From assembly GCA_934130375.1 (NCBI GenBank), contig CAKOXW010000003.1:137063-201062 (forward strand): 64,000 nucleotides of DNA, given 5' to 3'. The stretch comes from an uncultured Bacilli bacterium. GTDB taxonomy: Bacteria > Bacillota_I > Bacilli_A > RF39 > UBA660. The notes under the pieces were generated by a model. The model was not told where the DNA came from. It searched no databases and was given only the letters and a program-made list of their open reading frames with translations. The position numbers were made by a program, and so were the translations under genes. This document shows, in pieces, positions 35,439-43,843 of the stretch; positions within the stretch are counted from its first letter, which is position 1, and every line of letters begins with the position of its first letter.

Positions 35439-36092
35439 ATGATTAATATTGATAACTTCAATATATATCCTAATGATATTGATTATGTTAAGTTAGAACA
35501 ACAAGGTTTATGTAAAGATGGTAATTTAAATGATACTTATTTTAAATTATATAATACATATCTTAGTTTGTTTTATGATATCTTAAATGATAATGGATTA
35601 AATTGTTTTGATAATGATTTAGAAAATAGTAATCTACATTTTAATCAAGTTGAAAAAGAAGATATGGATATGTATCAATCTAATTCTATATTTAAATACT
35701 TTTATGTTAGAAATAATTTATATTTAGAAAAATTAAGTAATGAAGATATTGAAAAATTATTATCTGATGATAGTAATAAAAAAGATATAGTTTTAAAAAC
35801 TTTTAAGGATATAATAAATATAAATGATGGGTATAAAGTTTGTTATGGACCTGATACTGATAATTTTTGGTATGATTCTGATATTTTAGTGCTTGGTTTT
35901 AGATTTCTAGAGTTTAGTGATAATGGGCTTTCTGATGAAGCTTGGGAAGAAGAGTTTTATAAGAAGAGAACTTATCTTAATAATATGTTTTCTAATTTAG
36001 AAGCAAGTTTAACTGAGAAGTTAGGATTAAAAGTTAAAATATGTGAGTATGATGAGTATTCTATAATAAATGATAAAAGTATTGAAAAGTAG
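35439..36092 (+). CDS. Acidic protein of unknown function, second satellite gene (217 aa)
   Basis: This gene starts 4 bp after the previous stop; its ribosome-binding site AAGGAG lies in the end of the preceding gene, so the two are probably translationally coupled. The 217-residue product is rich in Asp, Asn and Tyr, has no signal peptide, and has a helical middle (SNEDIEKLLSDDSNKKDIVLK) and a Trp/Tyr-rich part (GPDTDNFWYDSDILVLGFRF) that may form a small sheet. I cannot assign a family. The immediate operon partner is the giant gene, so an immunity or accessory role is the first hypothesis. Confidence 0.6.
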   Translation: MINIDNFNIYPNDIDYVKLEQQGLCKDGNLNDTYFKLYNTYLSLFYDILNDNGLNCFDNDLENSNLHFNQVEKEDMDMYQSNSIFKYFYVRNNLYLEKLSNEDIEKLLSDDSNKKDIVLKTFKDIININDGYKVCYGPDTDNFWYDSDILVLGFRFLEFSDNGLSDEAWEEEFYKKRTYLNNMFSNLEASLTEKLGLKVKICEYDEYSIINDKSIEK

Positions 36093-36100
36093 GTGTTTTT

Positions 36101-36349
36101 ATGGATGAAGAGGAAAGAAATCTTAATATAAATGAGGTTTTAATTAATCCAAAAGATATAAATGAACTTAGAAAAAAGTATGTTAATGAGAAGATATTAG
36201 ATAATGGTAATAGGCAGGCAATATTTTATTTTGATAAAGATTATAATTTAACTGATAAAGATAATGCTTATTATGTAAGAATTGAAGAATATAACTCTAA
36301 AAATTATCTTATTAAATGTGATGTAGAAGAATTATTCAATAATGAATAG
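36101..36349 (+). CDS. Small acidic protein, third satellite gene (82 aa)
   Basis: It starts 8 bp after the preceding gene with a modest site (AGGTG) before the ATG at 36101. The 82-residue protein is acidic and soluble. A short N-terminal helix region (NINEVLINPKDINELRKKY) precedes two probable strands (RQAIFYFDKDYN; YYVRIEEYNSKNYLIKCD). Its layout resembles the 91-residue satellite (KEEMLFFDDNDN...FILRRED), which hints that the two are distant duplicates, but I cannot confirm this by eye. No family recognised. Confidence 0.55.
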   Translation: MDEEERNLNINEVLINPKDINELRKKYVNEKILDNGNRQAIFYFDKDYNLTDKDNAYYVRIEEYNSKNYLIKCDVEELFNNE

Positions 36350-36493
36350 TTCTTTTTCTTAGATATCATATTCATTTAATTCAATAGATTAAACTCTTTT
36401 TTCGGCAATTTTTTTAGATTTTGGTTTAATGTATAATGATATGTCTAACAATAAATAATGACAATTATTTACAAGTGATTAAGTATGGAAAAC

Positions 36494-36523
36494 TTGACAT
36501 TTTAAAAATATTTAGTTTATAAT
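36494..36523 (+). promoter_or_regulatory. Sigma-A promoter of the 226-residue gene
   Basis: TTGACA at 36494-36499 and TATAAT at 36518-36523 are 18 bases apart, closely followed by AGGAGG. The gene is thus transcribed separately from the giant-gene operon. Confidence 0.78.
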
Positions 36524-36542
36524 AAAAATAGGAGGGTAAATT

Positions 36543-37223
36543 ATGAATAATGAAATTAGCAATGCTTTAATGGCAAGTTATCCAACTGCTATTGACTTTA
36601 AAAAGACAGAAGCATATAAGAAGTTTTATGATGATTTAAAAAAGTTACGTCATGATAATCTTAGTGATTATGATGTATTTCTTTATGATAAACAAGCAGA
36701 GGAATCATGTCTATATGACTTTAAGCAAGATGATAAGCAAAGCCCAGTTGTTTTTCAACGTGATTTTGGAAATGCTGAAACAGATGTAAGTGTAGCAACT
36801 CCAAATAGATATATGGATGTTTTCACGCGTGTTAATTCTGCTGGAAATAAAGAGTATTTTATTGAAGTTGTAGAACAAGTACCAAATGGTATTTTGTCAG
36901 TATCATTTAGGCAACTTAAAGGTGCGCCTTTGTCAGGATTGATTTATATGATGCCTGAAGCTGATTTAAGTCGATTTAAAGAGGCTAATAGTAGAAATAA
37001 TATTCACCCTGGATATTTTGTTTGCAGAAATTATAAACTTAAGTTAGAACCTATTGTTTCTTGTGATGAAATTGGAAAAGAATTGTCAGAAAGTGAAATT
37101 GCACAATTTGTGGAGAATCTTTCTAGTATGAAAATGAGCGATATATATGATATTGTTACTAACGCATATTCAAAGAAAAAGGAACAAGAAATTCAAGAAC
37201 AAAACAGTAGTATTAAAATGTAA
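36543..37223 (+). CDS. Protein of unknown function (226 aa)
   Basis: I do not recognise this family. It is soluble, with a helical N-terminus (MNNEISNALMASYPTAIDFKKTEAYKKFYDDLKKL) and a beta-rich core (DVFTRVNSAGNKEYFIEVVEQVPNGILSVSFRQLKG; SGLIYMMPEADLSRFKE; GYFVCRNYKLKLEPIV). A helical tail ends in charged Gln/Glu/Lys residues. It has its own consensus promoter and an AGGAGG site. Its position next to the giant-gene operon may be meaningful or accidental. Confidence 0.6.
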   Translation: MNNEISNALMASYPTAIDFKKTEAYKKFYDDLKKLRHDNLSDYDVFLYDKQAEESCLYDFKQDDKQSPVVFQRDFGNAETDVSVATPNRYMDVFTRVNSAGNKEYFIEVVEQVPNGILSVSFRQLKGAPLSGLIYMMPEADLSRFKEANSRNNIHPGYFVCRNYKLKLEPIVSCDEIGKELSESEIAQFVENLSSMKMSDIYDIVTNAYSKKKEQEIQEQNSSIKM

Positions 37224-37523
37224 TATGAAAATATATTAATGATAAAATTAATTTTAAATAAGAAGTGTTATAACTGAGGTGAACTTCAATTAGAAGAGAT
37301 TATAAAAAAACAGTAATCCATTTTTCTAAAGTTTTAATTAGTATGTTGCTTGATAAAATTGTATAAATAAAATGAAAAAAAGTCTATATAATATTTTTGA
37401 TTGTCTACTTTAAGCTTATCACTACAATTTTTGTCAAAAATAGGTCTAAAAAACGCCTCCGCCCATTGCCAAATGGGAGGGGGTGTTATGCTATAATATT
37501 CTTATAAAATAAAGGAGGAGATT
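37224..37523 (+). other. 300-bp intergenic region with a conserved hairpin element
   Basis: The first 200 bases are AT-rich and show no convincing gene, RNA or terminator. The last 90 bases hold a hairpin/-10 element described separately, which also occurs near the right end of the window in front of another start codon. Confidence 0.6.
37433..37497 (+). promoter_or_regulatory. Conserved hairpin plus -10 element in front of a prepilin/BspA gene (copy 1)
   Basis: The element contains GTCAAAAATAGG, TAAAAAACG, then CCCATT-GCCA-AATGGG (stem 37462-37467 with 37472-37477), GAGGGGGTGT and TATAAT at 37492-37497. It is nearly identical to 63907-63970. The stem sits where a -35 box would be expected, so it may be an operator or activator site that replaces the -35 hexamer. 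Confidence 0.7.
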
Positions 37524-39152
37524 ATGAAGAAAAAGAAGGGTTTTACTTTAGTGGAATTACTAGCAGTAATAGTTATTCTTGCAGTTATACTAATTATTGC
37601 AATGCCTAAGATAAGTGATGTAATTAAGAATTCTAAGGAAGCATCATTAGAAACAACTGCAAAGTTAATAGCAAGTCAAGCTGAAAAGAAATATACTGAA
37701 AATCAAGTATTAGATAATTCAAGTACAATAAAATGTAGTGATGTTGCTAAGATAAGTGATGCTGATTATGAAAGTTGTAGTATTTCTTTTGATGATAAGG
37801 GTAATGCAAAAGTATCAATAATAGGAAAGGGTAAGTTTGAAGGATTACAAATAATAAATGGAACTAAGGATATTGCGACTGCTATGCCTAGTAAAGAAAC
37901 TGATGTTAAGTTTTTTACATATAGTGATGTTGTTGTAAAGAACTATACTGTGACTGATATTGACAAATGTGTTAATTATTTAAAAGAAAACTTATTTGTT
38001 GATGATGCTAACTCTATTTGCACATATGGAGATACTTTAGATGCAACACAGGGTCAATCTTTTTTTGAACTTTTAAAGTATAATGTTATTTCTTCAGATA
38101 ATTATGAAAATGCAGGATTAATGGTTAATGATATTGAAGGAATTTCAATTGAAAGATATAATGTAGATGGTGGAACTAATGTTATTATTCCATCTAGAAT
38201 TGATAATAAAAATGTTATAGAAATAGGAATTGATGCTTTTGCTGGGTTTGATTTAGCAAATGTAATTATACCTGACACAGTCAAGGCAATTGTCACTGGT
38301 GCTTTTAGTGGCAATCAATTAACAAGTGTAACAATTCCAGAAAGTGTTGCTTTTATAGGCGTTGGAGCATTTGCAAATAATAATTTAGTAAATATTAATA
38401 TTCCAAATTTTGTAAAATATATTGGTGTAAATGCATTTAATAATAATCAATTACCTGATAATCAAGCATTTATATATGCTAGAAATAATGATGGAAGTGT
38501 TGACAAATCAAAACTAATTAGTTATGGAGGTGAAAGTAAAAGCGTTGTTATACCAAGCAATGTGAAAATAATTGCTGGTGATACATTTTTTGATGCTGGT
38601 TTGACTAGCATTGATATTCCTAGTAGTGTTATACATATTGGTAGAAGTGCATTTGTAAGAAATAATTTACCTGATAATCAGGCATTTATATATGAAAGAA
38701 ACAGCGATGGTAGTATTGATAATACAAAATTAAATAGTTATGGTGGTGCAAATAAAAATGTTGTTATACCGAATGGAGTTAAAGAAATTTCTGAAAGAGC
38801 ATTTCAATATTCTAATATAACTGGTATATCAATACCTAATACAGTGGCAACTATAGGTGAATTTGCATTTAGTGGTAATAATCTTACAAATATTACAATT
38901 CCAAATGGAGTAACTAGTATTGGTGCTAGTGCATTTAACTATAATCAATTAACAAATGTAACAATTCCCAGTAGTGTAACCATAATTGATTATGATGCTT
39001 TTGTAGACAATACAAATCTAACAAAAATAGTTAACAAAACTGGAAAATCATTTGATTGGAATTCTATATGTGGTGTTACTAGTGGTGATGCTTTTGTAAC
39101 AGGTACAGTAAAAGTATCGGATACACAAACTATAGAAATAGTTGCTGAATAA
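37524..39152 (+). CDS. Prepilin-type leader fused to BspA-like leucine-rich repeats (542 aa)
   Basis: The N-terminus is a class III-type prepilin signal: basic KKKK, Gly at the cleavage site, then FTLVELLAVIVIL with the conserved Glu at +5. A prepilin peptidase would cut after Gly. A pilin-like helical segment follows (to about residue 65). The rest is a surface protein with BspA/LRR_5-type repeats (VTIPESVAFIGVGAFANNN and similar) interrupted by two inserts that contain SYGG. The C-terminal block (TSGDAFVTGTVKVSDTQTIEIVAE) is shared with the gene at 59173. I infer a pseudopilin-anchored surface or fibre protein with an adhesive repeat region. No pilus assembly genes are in the window. The start is the ATG at 37524 behind AAGGAGGA. 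Confidence 0.83.
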   Translation: MKKKKGFTLVELLAVIVILAVILIIAMPKISDVIKNSKEASLETTAKLIASQAEKKYTENQVLDNSSTIKCSDVAKISDADYESCSISFDDKGNAKVSIIGKGKFEGLQIINGTKDIATAMPSKETDVKFFTYSDVVVKNYTVTDIDKCVNYLKENLFVDDANSICTYGDTLDATQGQSFFELLKYNVISSDNYENAGLMVNDIEGISIERYNVDGGTNVIIPSRIDNKNVIEIGIDAFAGFDLANVIIPDTVKAIVTGAFSGNQLTSVTIPESVAFIGVGAFANNNLVNINIPNFVKYIGVNAFNNNQLPDNQAFIYARNNDGSVDKSKLISYGGESKSVVIPSNVKIIAGDTFFDAGLTSIDIPSSVIHIGRSAFVRNNLPDNQAFIYERNSDGSIDNTKLNSYGGANKNVVIPNGVKEISERAFQYSNITGISIPNTVATIGEFAFSGNNLTNITIPNGVTSIGASAFNYNQLTNVTIPSSVTIIDYDAFVDNTNLTKIVNKTGKSFDWNSICGVTSGDAFVTGTVKVSDTQTIEIVAE

Positions 39153-39169
39153 AGACTTAGGTCTTTTTT
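39151..39169 (+). terminator. Intrinsic terminator of the prepilin/BspA gene
   Basis: AAAGAC at 39151-39156 pairs with GTCTTT at 39161-39166 across TTAG and runs into T residues; the stem overlaps the stop codon. Confidence 0.8.
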
Positions 39170-39219
39170 TCATTTGCCTTATTATTAAAAATAATCTATA
39201 ATATCTACTAGGTGGTTTT

Positions 39220-40272
39220 ATGGATATTGATATTATTAAACTAGAAGATAAAATTGAAAATTTGCTAAGTAAAGTACCAAGTGCTAAGTCTGTAACTGAG
39301 TATAAATACCTAGTTATATCTTTAAGAAATTTAAATGATCTTCATAATGATTTGACTGGTAACTATTACAAGGTGAGTACTTTGGGTAATCGTTTTTGTA
39401 ATAAGTATATTGATAGTGAGAGTAATAATACTATAATTAATACATGTTTTTCTGATAGTGCTTTTAATTCTAAGTTAGCGTATAGATTATTAAAGATATA
39501 TTATAATACTGATTTTTTAGATTATATGGCATTGTGTTGTGAAGAGGAATTAAGATTAAAAGATTTTATTGATATTGTTTATTCTTTTGCGTCTTCTTAT
39601 GATGAAAAGTTTTATAAAATTGCTCATGAAATGATAACTGATGAAAAGATTTCAATAAAAAGTAATTGTGAAAATTATACAATTAATTCTATATATGATG
39701 GTGATAACTATATTTTAATATCAGGGCCTTGTAAAATTGAAGCGGCAGGTTCACTTATTCATGAACTTGGACATGTATATTGTCATAGGATGCTTGATAA
39801 TAGGTCTAAATCGCAGTTATATAATGATGATAAGTCTTTTTATGAATTCTATTCTGAGTTTGTTGAAATGTTATTTTATGATTATGTAAGAGAAAATAAT
39901 ATAAAAAGAAGGGATGCCTTATTTTCTGAAAATGCGATGCTTGCGTCTTTAGAATATTGTTTGGTAGATTTATATGATGCTTATGAACTAAGGAATTTAA
40001 GTATTAATGAAGATACTCTTGATATTGTGAGTGATGCTTATGAATATTCTTATGGAATAGTACTAGCGACGTATATGGCAAATAGGTATTATGAAGATAA
40101 GGAAGATGTAAGAACAAGGTGTAATGAGTTTATGTTTATGCAGGGGTTAAATGATAGTACTAAAGAGTTAAATACTTTGGGTATTACTAAGGATGAATTG
40201 TTAAGTGGGCATGCTTTAGAAAAGAGATTAGTAAGACATAATAGTGATATGAAGAACATATTTTTAAGGTAA
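39220..40272 (+). CDS. HELGH zinc metallopeptidase, M3-like (350 aa)
   Basis: The zinc site is SLIHELGHVYCHRML (H181, E182, H185). A later SEFVEMLFYDY segment supplies a candidate third ligand (E213, about 28 residues after the second His), the arrangement of M3/oligopeptidase F-type gluzincins. The rest is almost all helical, as in that clan, but at 350 residues it is clearly shorter than oligoendopeptidase F (about 600), lacking the N-terminal domain. No signal peptide is seen, so it is likely cytosolic. The start is the ATG at 39220 behind AGGTGG. Substrate unknown. Confidence 0.7.
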   Translation: MDIDIIKLEDKIENLLSKVPSAKSVTEYKYLVISLRNLNDLHNDLTGNYYKVSTLGNRFCNKYIDSESNNTIINTCFSDSAFNSKLAYRLLKIYYNTDFLDYMALCCEEELRLKDFIDIVYSFASSYDEKFYKIAHEMITDEKISIKSNCENYTINSIYDGDNYILISGPCKIEAAGSLIHELGHVYCHRMLDNRSKSQLYNDDKSFYEFYSEFVEMLFYDYVRENNIKRRDALFSENAMLASLEYCLVDLYDAYELRNLSINEDTLDIVSDAYEYSYGIVLATYMANRYYEDKEDVRTRCNEFMFMQGLNDSTKELNTLGITKDELLSGHALEKRLVRHNSDMKNIFLR

Positions 40273-40297
40273 AATTAGTAATTTTATCTTTTTTTGT
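40268..40297 (+). terminator. Intrinsic terminator
   Basis: GGTAAAATT at 40268-40276 pairs with AATTTTATC at 40280-40288 (one G-T wobble) across a 3-base loop and runs into a long T tract, overlapping the stop codon of the metallopeptidase gene. Confidence 0.75.
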
Positions 40298-40360
40298 AGT
40301 TTTTTCTTTATTTTTTATTAAAAATATGGTATTATTAAGCATTGGAAAAGAAGTGGTTAT

Positions 40361-42169
40361 ATGGAAAAGATTATTAATATCGCAGTTATTGCGCACGTAG
40401 ATGCGGGAAAATCTACTTTGGTTGATGCGATGCTTAGACAAAATGGTGTATTTAATGAAAGAGAAGAACTTGTTGATCAAGTTATGGATTCTAATGACTT
40501 AGAGAGAGAAAGAGGAATTACAATTTATTCTAAGAATTGTTCAATTAAGTATAAGGGTGTTAAGATTAATATAGTTGATACTCCGGGACATGCTGATTTC
40601 TCAAGTGAAGTTGAAAGAATTATGAAGACTGTTGATACAGTTATATTACTTGTTGATTCAGCTGAAGGACCTATGCCTCAAACAAGATTTGTTCTTGAAA
40701 AATCATTGGAGGTTGGTTTAAAACCTATATTATTTATTAATAAGATTGATAAGAAAGACGCTAGACCTGAAGAAGTTGTTGATATGACTTTTGATTTGTT
40801 CTTATCATTAAATGCAACTGATGAACAATTAAATTTCCCAATAGTATATGGTACAGCAAGAGATGGTATTGCTAAACGTGAATTAAGTGATAATTCTACT
40901 GATTTAAAGCCATTACTAGATTTAATATTAGATACAGTTAAACCTTATGAAGGTAGTTGTTCTGACCCATTACAAATGCAAGTTTCTTCCTTAGCGTATG
41001 ATGAATATATTGGTAGACTTGGTATTGGTAGAATTACTAAAGGTATGATTAAAACTGGTGAAGAAGTAGCAGTATCGAGAGTAGATGGTAGTATTGAAAA
41101 GTGTAGAATTACTAAATTATTTATTAATGAGGGAATTAAGAGAAAAGAAGTAAAAGAAGCATATTATGGTGATATTGTAACTGTTGCAGGTATTTCTGAT
41201 GTATCAATTGGTGAGACAATATGTGATGTTAATCATATTGATCCAATGGAAATGATACATATTGAAGAACCTACATTATCAATGAACTTTTTAGTTAATT
41301 CTAGTCCTTTTGCAGGTAAGAGTGGTAAATTTGTAACAATTAGACATATTAAAGATAGATTAGATAGAGAACTTGAAACTAATGTTGGTTTAAAAGTTGA
41401 ACCATTAGAAGGATTAGATGGTTATAAAGTATATGGTAGAGGTGAATTACATTTATCAATATTACTTGAGAATATGAGAAGAGAAGGTTATGAATTATCA
41501 GTATCTAAGCCTGAAGTAATTACTAAGGAAATAGATGGTGTTAAGTGTGAACCTTATGAAAAAGTAATTATTACACTACCTGATGAATATTCTGGAGCAG
41601 TAATTAATGCTTTAAATGAAAGAAAAGGTATACTTGAATCTATTGAATCTAATGCTGAGTATACTAAGATAACTTATCTAGTACCTACAAGGGGTATTAT
41701 TGGTTATAGATCTCAATTTATAAATACTACTAAGGGACAAGGTGTAATGGTTAAGAGTTTCTATTCTTATATGCCTTATGCTGGTAAAATTCAAGGTAGA
41801 AAAAATGGTGTTTTAGTATCTATGGAAAATGGTAAGACTATGGGATTTTCTTTATGGAACTTAGAAGATAGAGGAACATTAATAGTTAAACCAGCTACTG
41901 AAGTATATATTGGTATGATTATTGGTATTAATAATAGAAGTGAAGATTTAAATGTTAATCCATGTAAGAATAAACAATTAACTAATACAAGAGCAAGTGG
42001 ATCTGATGATGCGATTACTTTGACACCACCTAAAACATTTAGTCTAGAAGAGGCTTTAGAGTTTATAGAGGAAGATGAGTTAGTAGAAATAACACCAGAT
42101 GATATTAGATTAAGAAAGAAAGTTCTTGATCCTAAAATGAGATTTAGAGAAAATGGTAAAAATGACTAG
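40361..42169 (+). CDS. typA: Ribosome-binding GTPase TypA/BipA
   Basis: TypA is a translational GTPase related to EF-G and LepA that helps ribosome assembly and stress or cold adaptation. The 602-residue length is right. The GTPase motifs are AHVDAGKSTLVDAML (G1), RGITI (G2), DTPGHADF (G3), NKIDKKDARP (G4) and GTARDG (G5 region). The family C-terminal region has RGIIGYRSQF, TKGQGVM and DDIRLRKKVLDPKMR. G1 reads DAGKST where most TypA proteins have DHGKTT; the change resembles EF-G and should still bind GTP. The start is the ATG at 40361, a few bases after GAAAAGAAGTGG. Single-gene unit between two terminators. Confidence 0.95.
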   Translation: MEKIINIAVIAHVDAGKSTLVDAMLRQNGVFNEREELVDQVMDSNDLERERGITIYSKNCSIKYKGVKINIVDTPGHADFSSEVERIMKTVDTVILLVDSAEGPMPQTRFVLEKSLEVGLKPILFINKIDKKDARPEEVVDMTFDLFLSLNATDEQLNFPIVYGTARDGIAKRELSDNSTDLKPLLDLILDTVKPYEGSCSDPLQMQVSSLAYDEYIGRLGIGRITKGMIKTGEEVAVSRVDGSIEKCRITKLFINEGIKRKEVKEAYYGDIVTVAGISDVSIGETICDVNHIDPMEMIHIEEPTLSMNFLVNSSPFAGKSGKFVTIRHIKDRLDRELETNVGLKVEPLEGLDGYKVYGRGELHLSILLENMRREGYELSVSKPEVITKEIDGVKCEPYEKVIITLPDEYSGAVINALNERKGILESIESNAEYTKITYLVPTRGIIGYRSQFINTTKGQGVMVKSFYSYMPYAGKIQGRKNGVLVSMENGKTMGFSLWNLEDRGTLIVKPATEVYIGMIIGINNRSEDLNVNPCKNKQLTNTRASGSDDAITLTPPKTFSLEEALEFIEEDELVEITPDDIRLRKKVLDPKMRFRENGKND

Positions 42170-42189
42170 TATTTATTACTAGTTTTTTT
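42165..42189 (+). terminator. Intrinsic terminator of typA
   Basis: ACTAGTA at 42165-42171 pairs with TACTAGT at 42177-42183 across 5 bases and runs into T residues; it overlaps the stop codon. Confidence 0.85.
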
Positions 42190-42269
42190 GTAAATTTATT
42201 GTAAAAAATAGATATATTATCTTATTAAATATTTAATAATAGTTTATACTAAAAGTAGGTGGTGAAACT

Positions 42270-43682
42270 ATGAAAAAAACTAAGTTAATTTGTACGATTG
42301 GACCTTCATGTATGGATGAAGAAAAATTAAAAGATTTAATATTATCAGGAATGAATGTTGCTAGATTAAATTTATCACATTGTTCTCATGATTTCGCTGA
42401 GAAAGTTGTTCATAGAATTAGAAATCTTAATAAGAAATTAGGTACTAATGTTGGAATAATTGTTGATACTAAAGGTCCTGAAATAAGAGTAGGTACTTTT
42501 AAAGATGATGCGATGGTTTTAAATGAAGGTGATACTGTTATTCTTACTCCTGATAAGGCTGATGGAACAGGTGGTAGGATTAATATATCTCAAAGAAAAT
42601 TATCTTTAGATTTAGATATTGATACTAAAATAATACTAGATGAAGGTAACATGGAATTAATTGTAACTGGTATTGAAAATGCTAATATAACATGCCGTGT
42701 AGTACGAGGTGGAGTACTTAAAAATAATAAGAGTATAAATGTTCCTAAAGTGGACCTTAATATAGATTTTTTATCAATTACTGATAAGAGTGATATCTTG
42801 TTCGCCTCTTCATTAAATGTAGACTTTATATCTCTTTCTTTTGTAAGAAATGCTAATGATGTACTTGATGTTAATGATATGTTAATTAGTGAGAAAAATG
42901 AGCATACTCAAATAATTAGTAAGGTAGAGTGTCAAAGTGCTCTTGATGATTTAGAAAATATTATTAAAGTAAGTGATGGTATAATGATTGCAAGGGGTGA
43001 CCTTGGTGTTGAGGTTGAACTTGAGAAATTACCATGTATTCAAAAGAGAATAGTTGCGCAAACTAGGAAGAAAAATAAGATGTGCATTGTTTCTACTCAG
43101 ATGTTACCTAGTATGGAGAATAACTTAATACCAACAAGGGCTGAGGTATCTGATGTTGCTAATGCTGCTTTAGATGGTGTTGATGCTGTTATGTTAAATA
43201 CTGAAACTGCAATGGGTAAGTATCCTGTTGAAGCAACTAAGATGATGTCTAAAATAATAGAGGAAACTGAGAATGGTACTTTAGATATAGTTAATAATAT
43301 TGTTAGTGATGAGAAGAATTATGATGCTACTACTGTTCTTTCTAAATCAGCAGTTGATGCTGCTAATATGCTTCATGCTAAGGCAATAGTAACTTCAACT
43401 ACAAGTGGTTATACTGCAAGAAGAGTTAGTGCTTATAGACCAAAGTGTCCTATTATAGCAACTACTCCTATTAAAGGTGTTGCAGAGAGTTTATCTTTAA
43501 ACTGGGGTATTACTGCTGTACATGTTTCTAAGGCTAATAGTACCGATGAAATAATTGAAATAGCAAAGGAAGAAGTATCTAAGCTAATGAAAATAGATAA
43601 AGATGATAAGATTGTTGTTACTGGAGGATTTCCAATAAAGAAATCTAGGAGTACTAATTTTATAAAGATTGAAGAAATGTAA
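42270..43682 (+). CDS. pyk: Pyruvate kinase
   Basis: It converts phosphoenolpyruvate and ADP to pyruvate and ATP, the last step of glycolysis. The 470-residue product starts KKTKLICTIGPSC and has VARLNLSH, the DTKGPEIR substrate loop, the catalytic Lys region (FISLSFVRNANDV; IISKVECQSALDDLENII), MIARGDLGVEVELEKLP and STQMLPSM. The usual motif STQMLESM reads STQMLPSM here. It stops after the allosteric C-domain and lacks the extra C-terminal PEP-utiliser-like domain found in many Bacilli. The start is the ATG at 42270 behind AGGTGGTG. Confidence 0.95.
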   Translation: MKKTKLICTIGPSCMDEEKLKDLILSGMNVARLNLSHCSHDFAEKVVHRIRNLNKKLGTNVGIIVDTKGPEIRVGTFKDDAMVLNEGDTVILTPDKADGTGGRINISQRKLSLDLDIDTKIILDEGNMELIVTGIENANITCRVVRGGVLKNNKSINVPKVDLNIDFLSITDKSDILFASSLNVDFISLSFVRNANDVLDVNDMLISEKNEHTQIISKVECQSALDDLENIIKVSDGIMIARGDLGVEVELEKLPCIQKRIVAQTRKKNKMCIVSTQMLPSMENNLIPTRAEVSDVANAALDGVDAVMLNTETAMGKYPVEATKMMSKIIEETENGTLDIVNNIVSDEKNYDATTVLSKSAVDAANMLHAKAIVTSTTSGYTARRVSAYRPKCPIIATTPIKGVAESLSLNWGITAVHVSKANSTDEIIEIAKEEVSKLMKIDKDDKIVVTGGFPIKKSRSTNFIKIEEM

Positions 43683-43691
43683 TATTTTATG

Positions 43692-43760
43692 TGTATTCTT
43701 AGGGCTTTGGTAATATTTAGATGATTTAAGATAAAGTAATATAAAATACTTTATCTTTTT
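43692..43760 (+). repeat. Intergenic element with TGTATTCTTAGGGCTT and a strong hairpin (site 1)
   Basis: A variant of the 17-bp interspersed motif (one extra A) begins 10 bases after the pyk stop. It is followed by an 11-bp perfect stem (43728-43738 with 43747-43757) and T residues, which can serve as the pyk terminator. The whole 70 bp resembles 54932-55005. Confidence 0.7.
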
Positions 43761-43843
43761 ATAATAGTAATTAATTTATATATGAAAGTATTTATTTTTT
43801 TTAATAAAAATGTTATGATTATGTAAGATAGAAGGTGTTTGGT

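Noticed and set aside
37224..37430. A short coding frame between the 226-residue gene and the hairpin element
   Set aside because: A GAGGTGA-like site is present, but no start codon with a plausible frame follows it.
40361..42169. EF-G or LepA because G1 reads DAGKST
   Set aside because: The C-terminal region (RGIIGYRSQF, TKGQGVM) and length are those of TypA.
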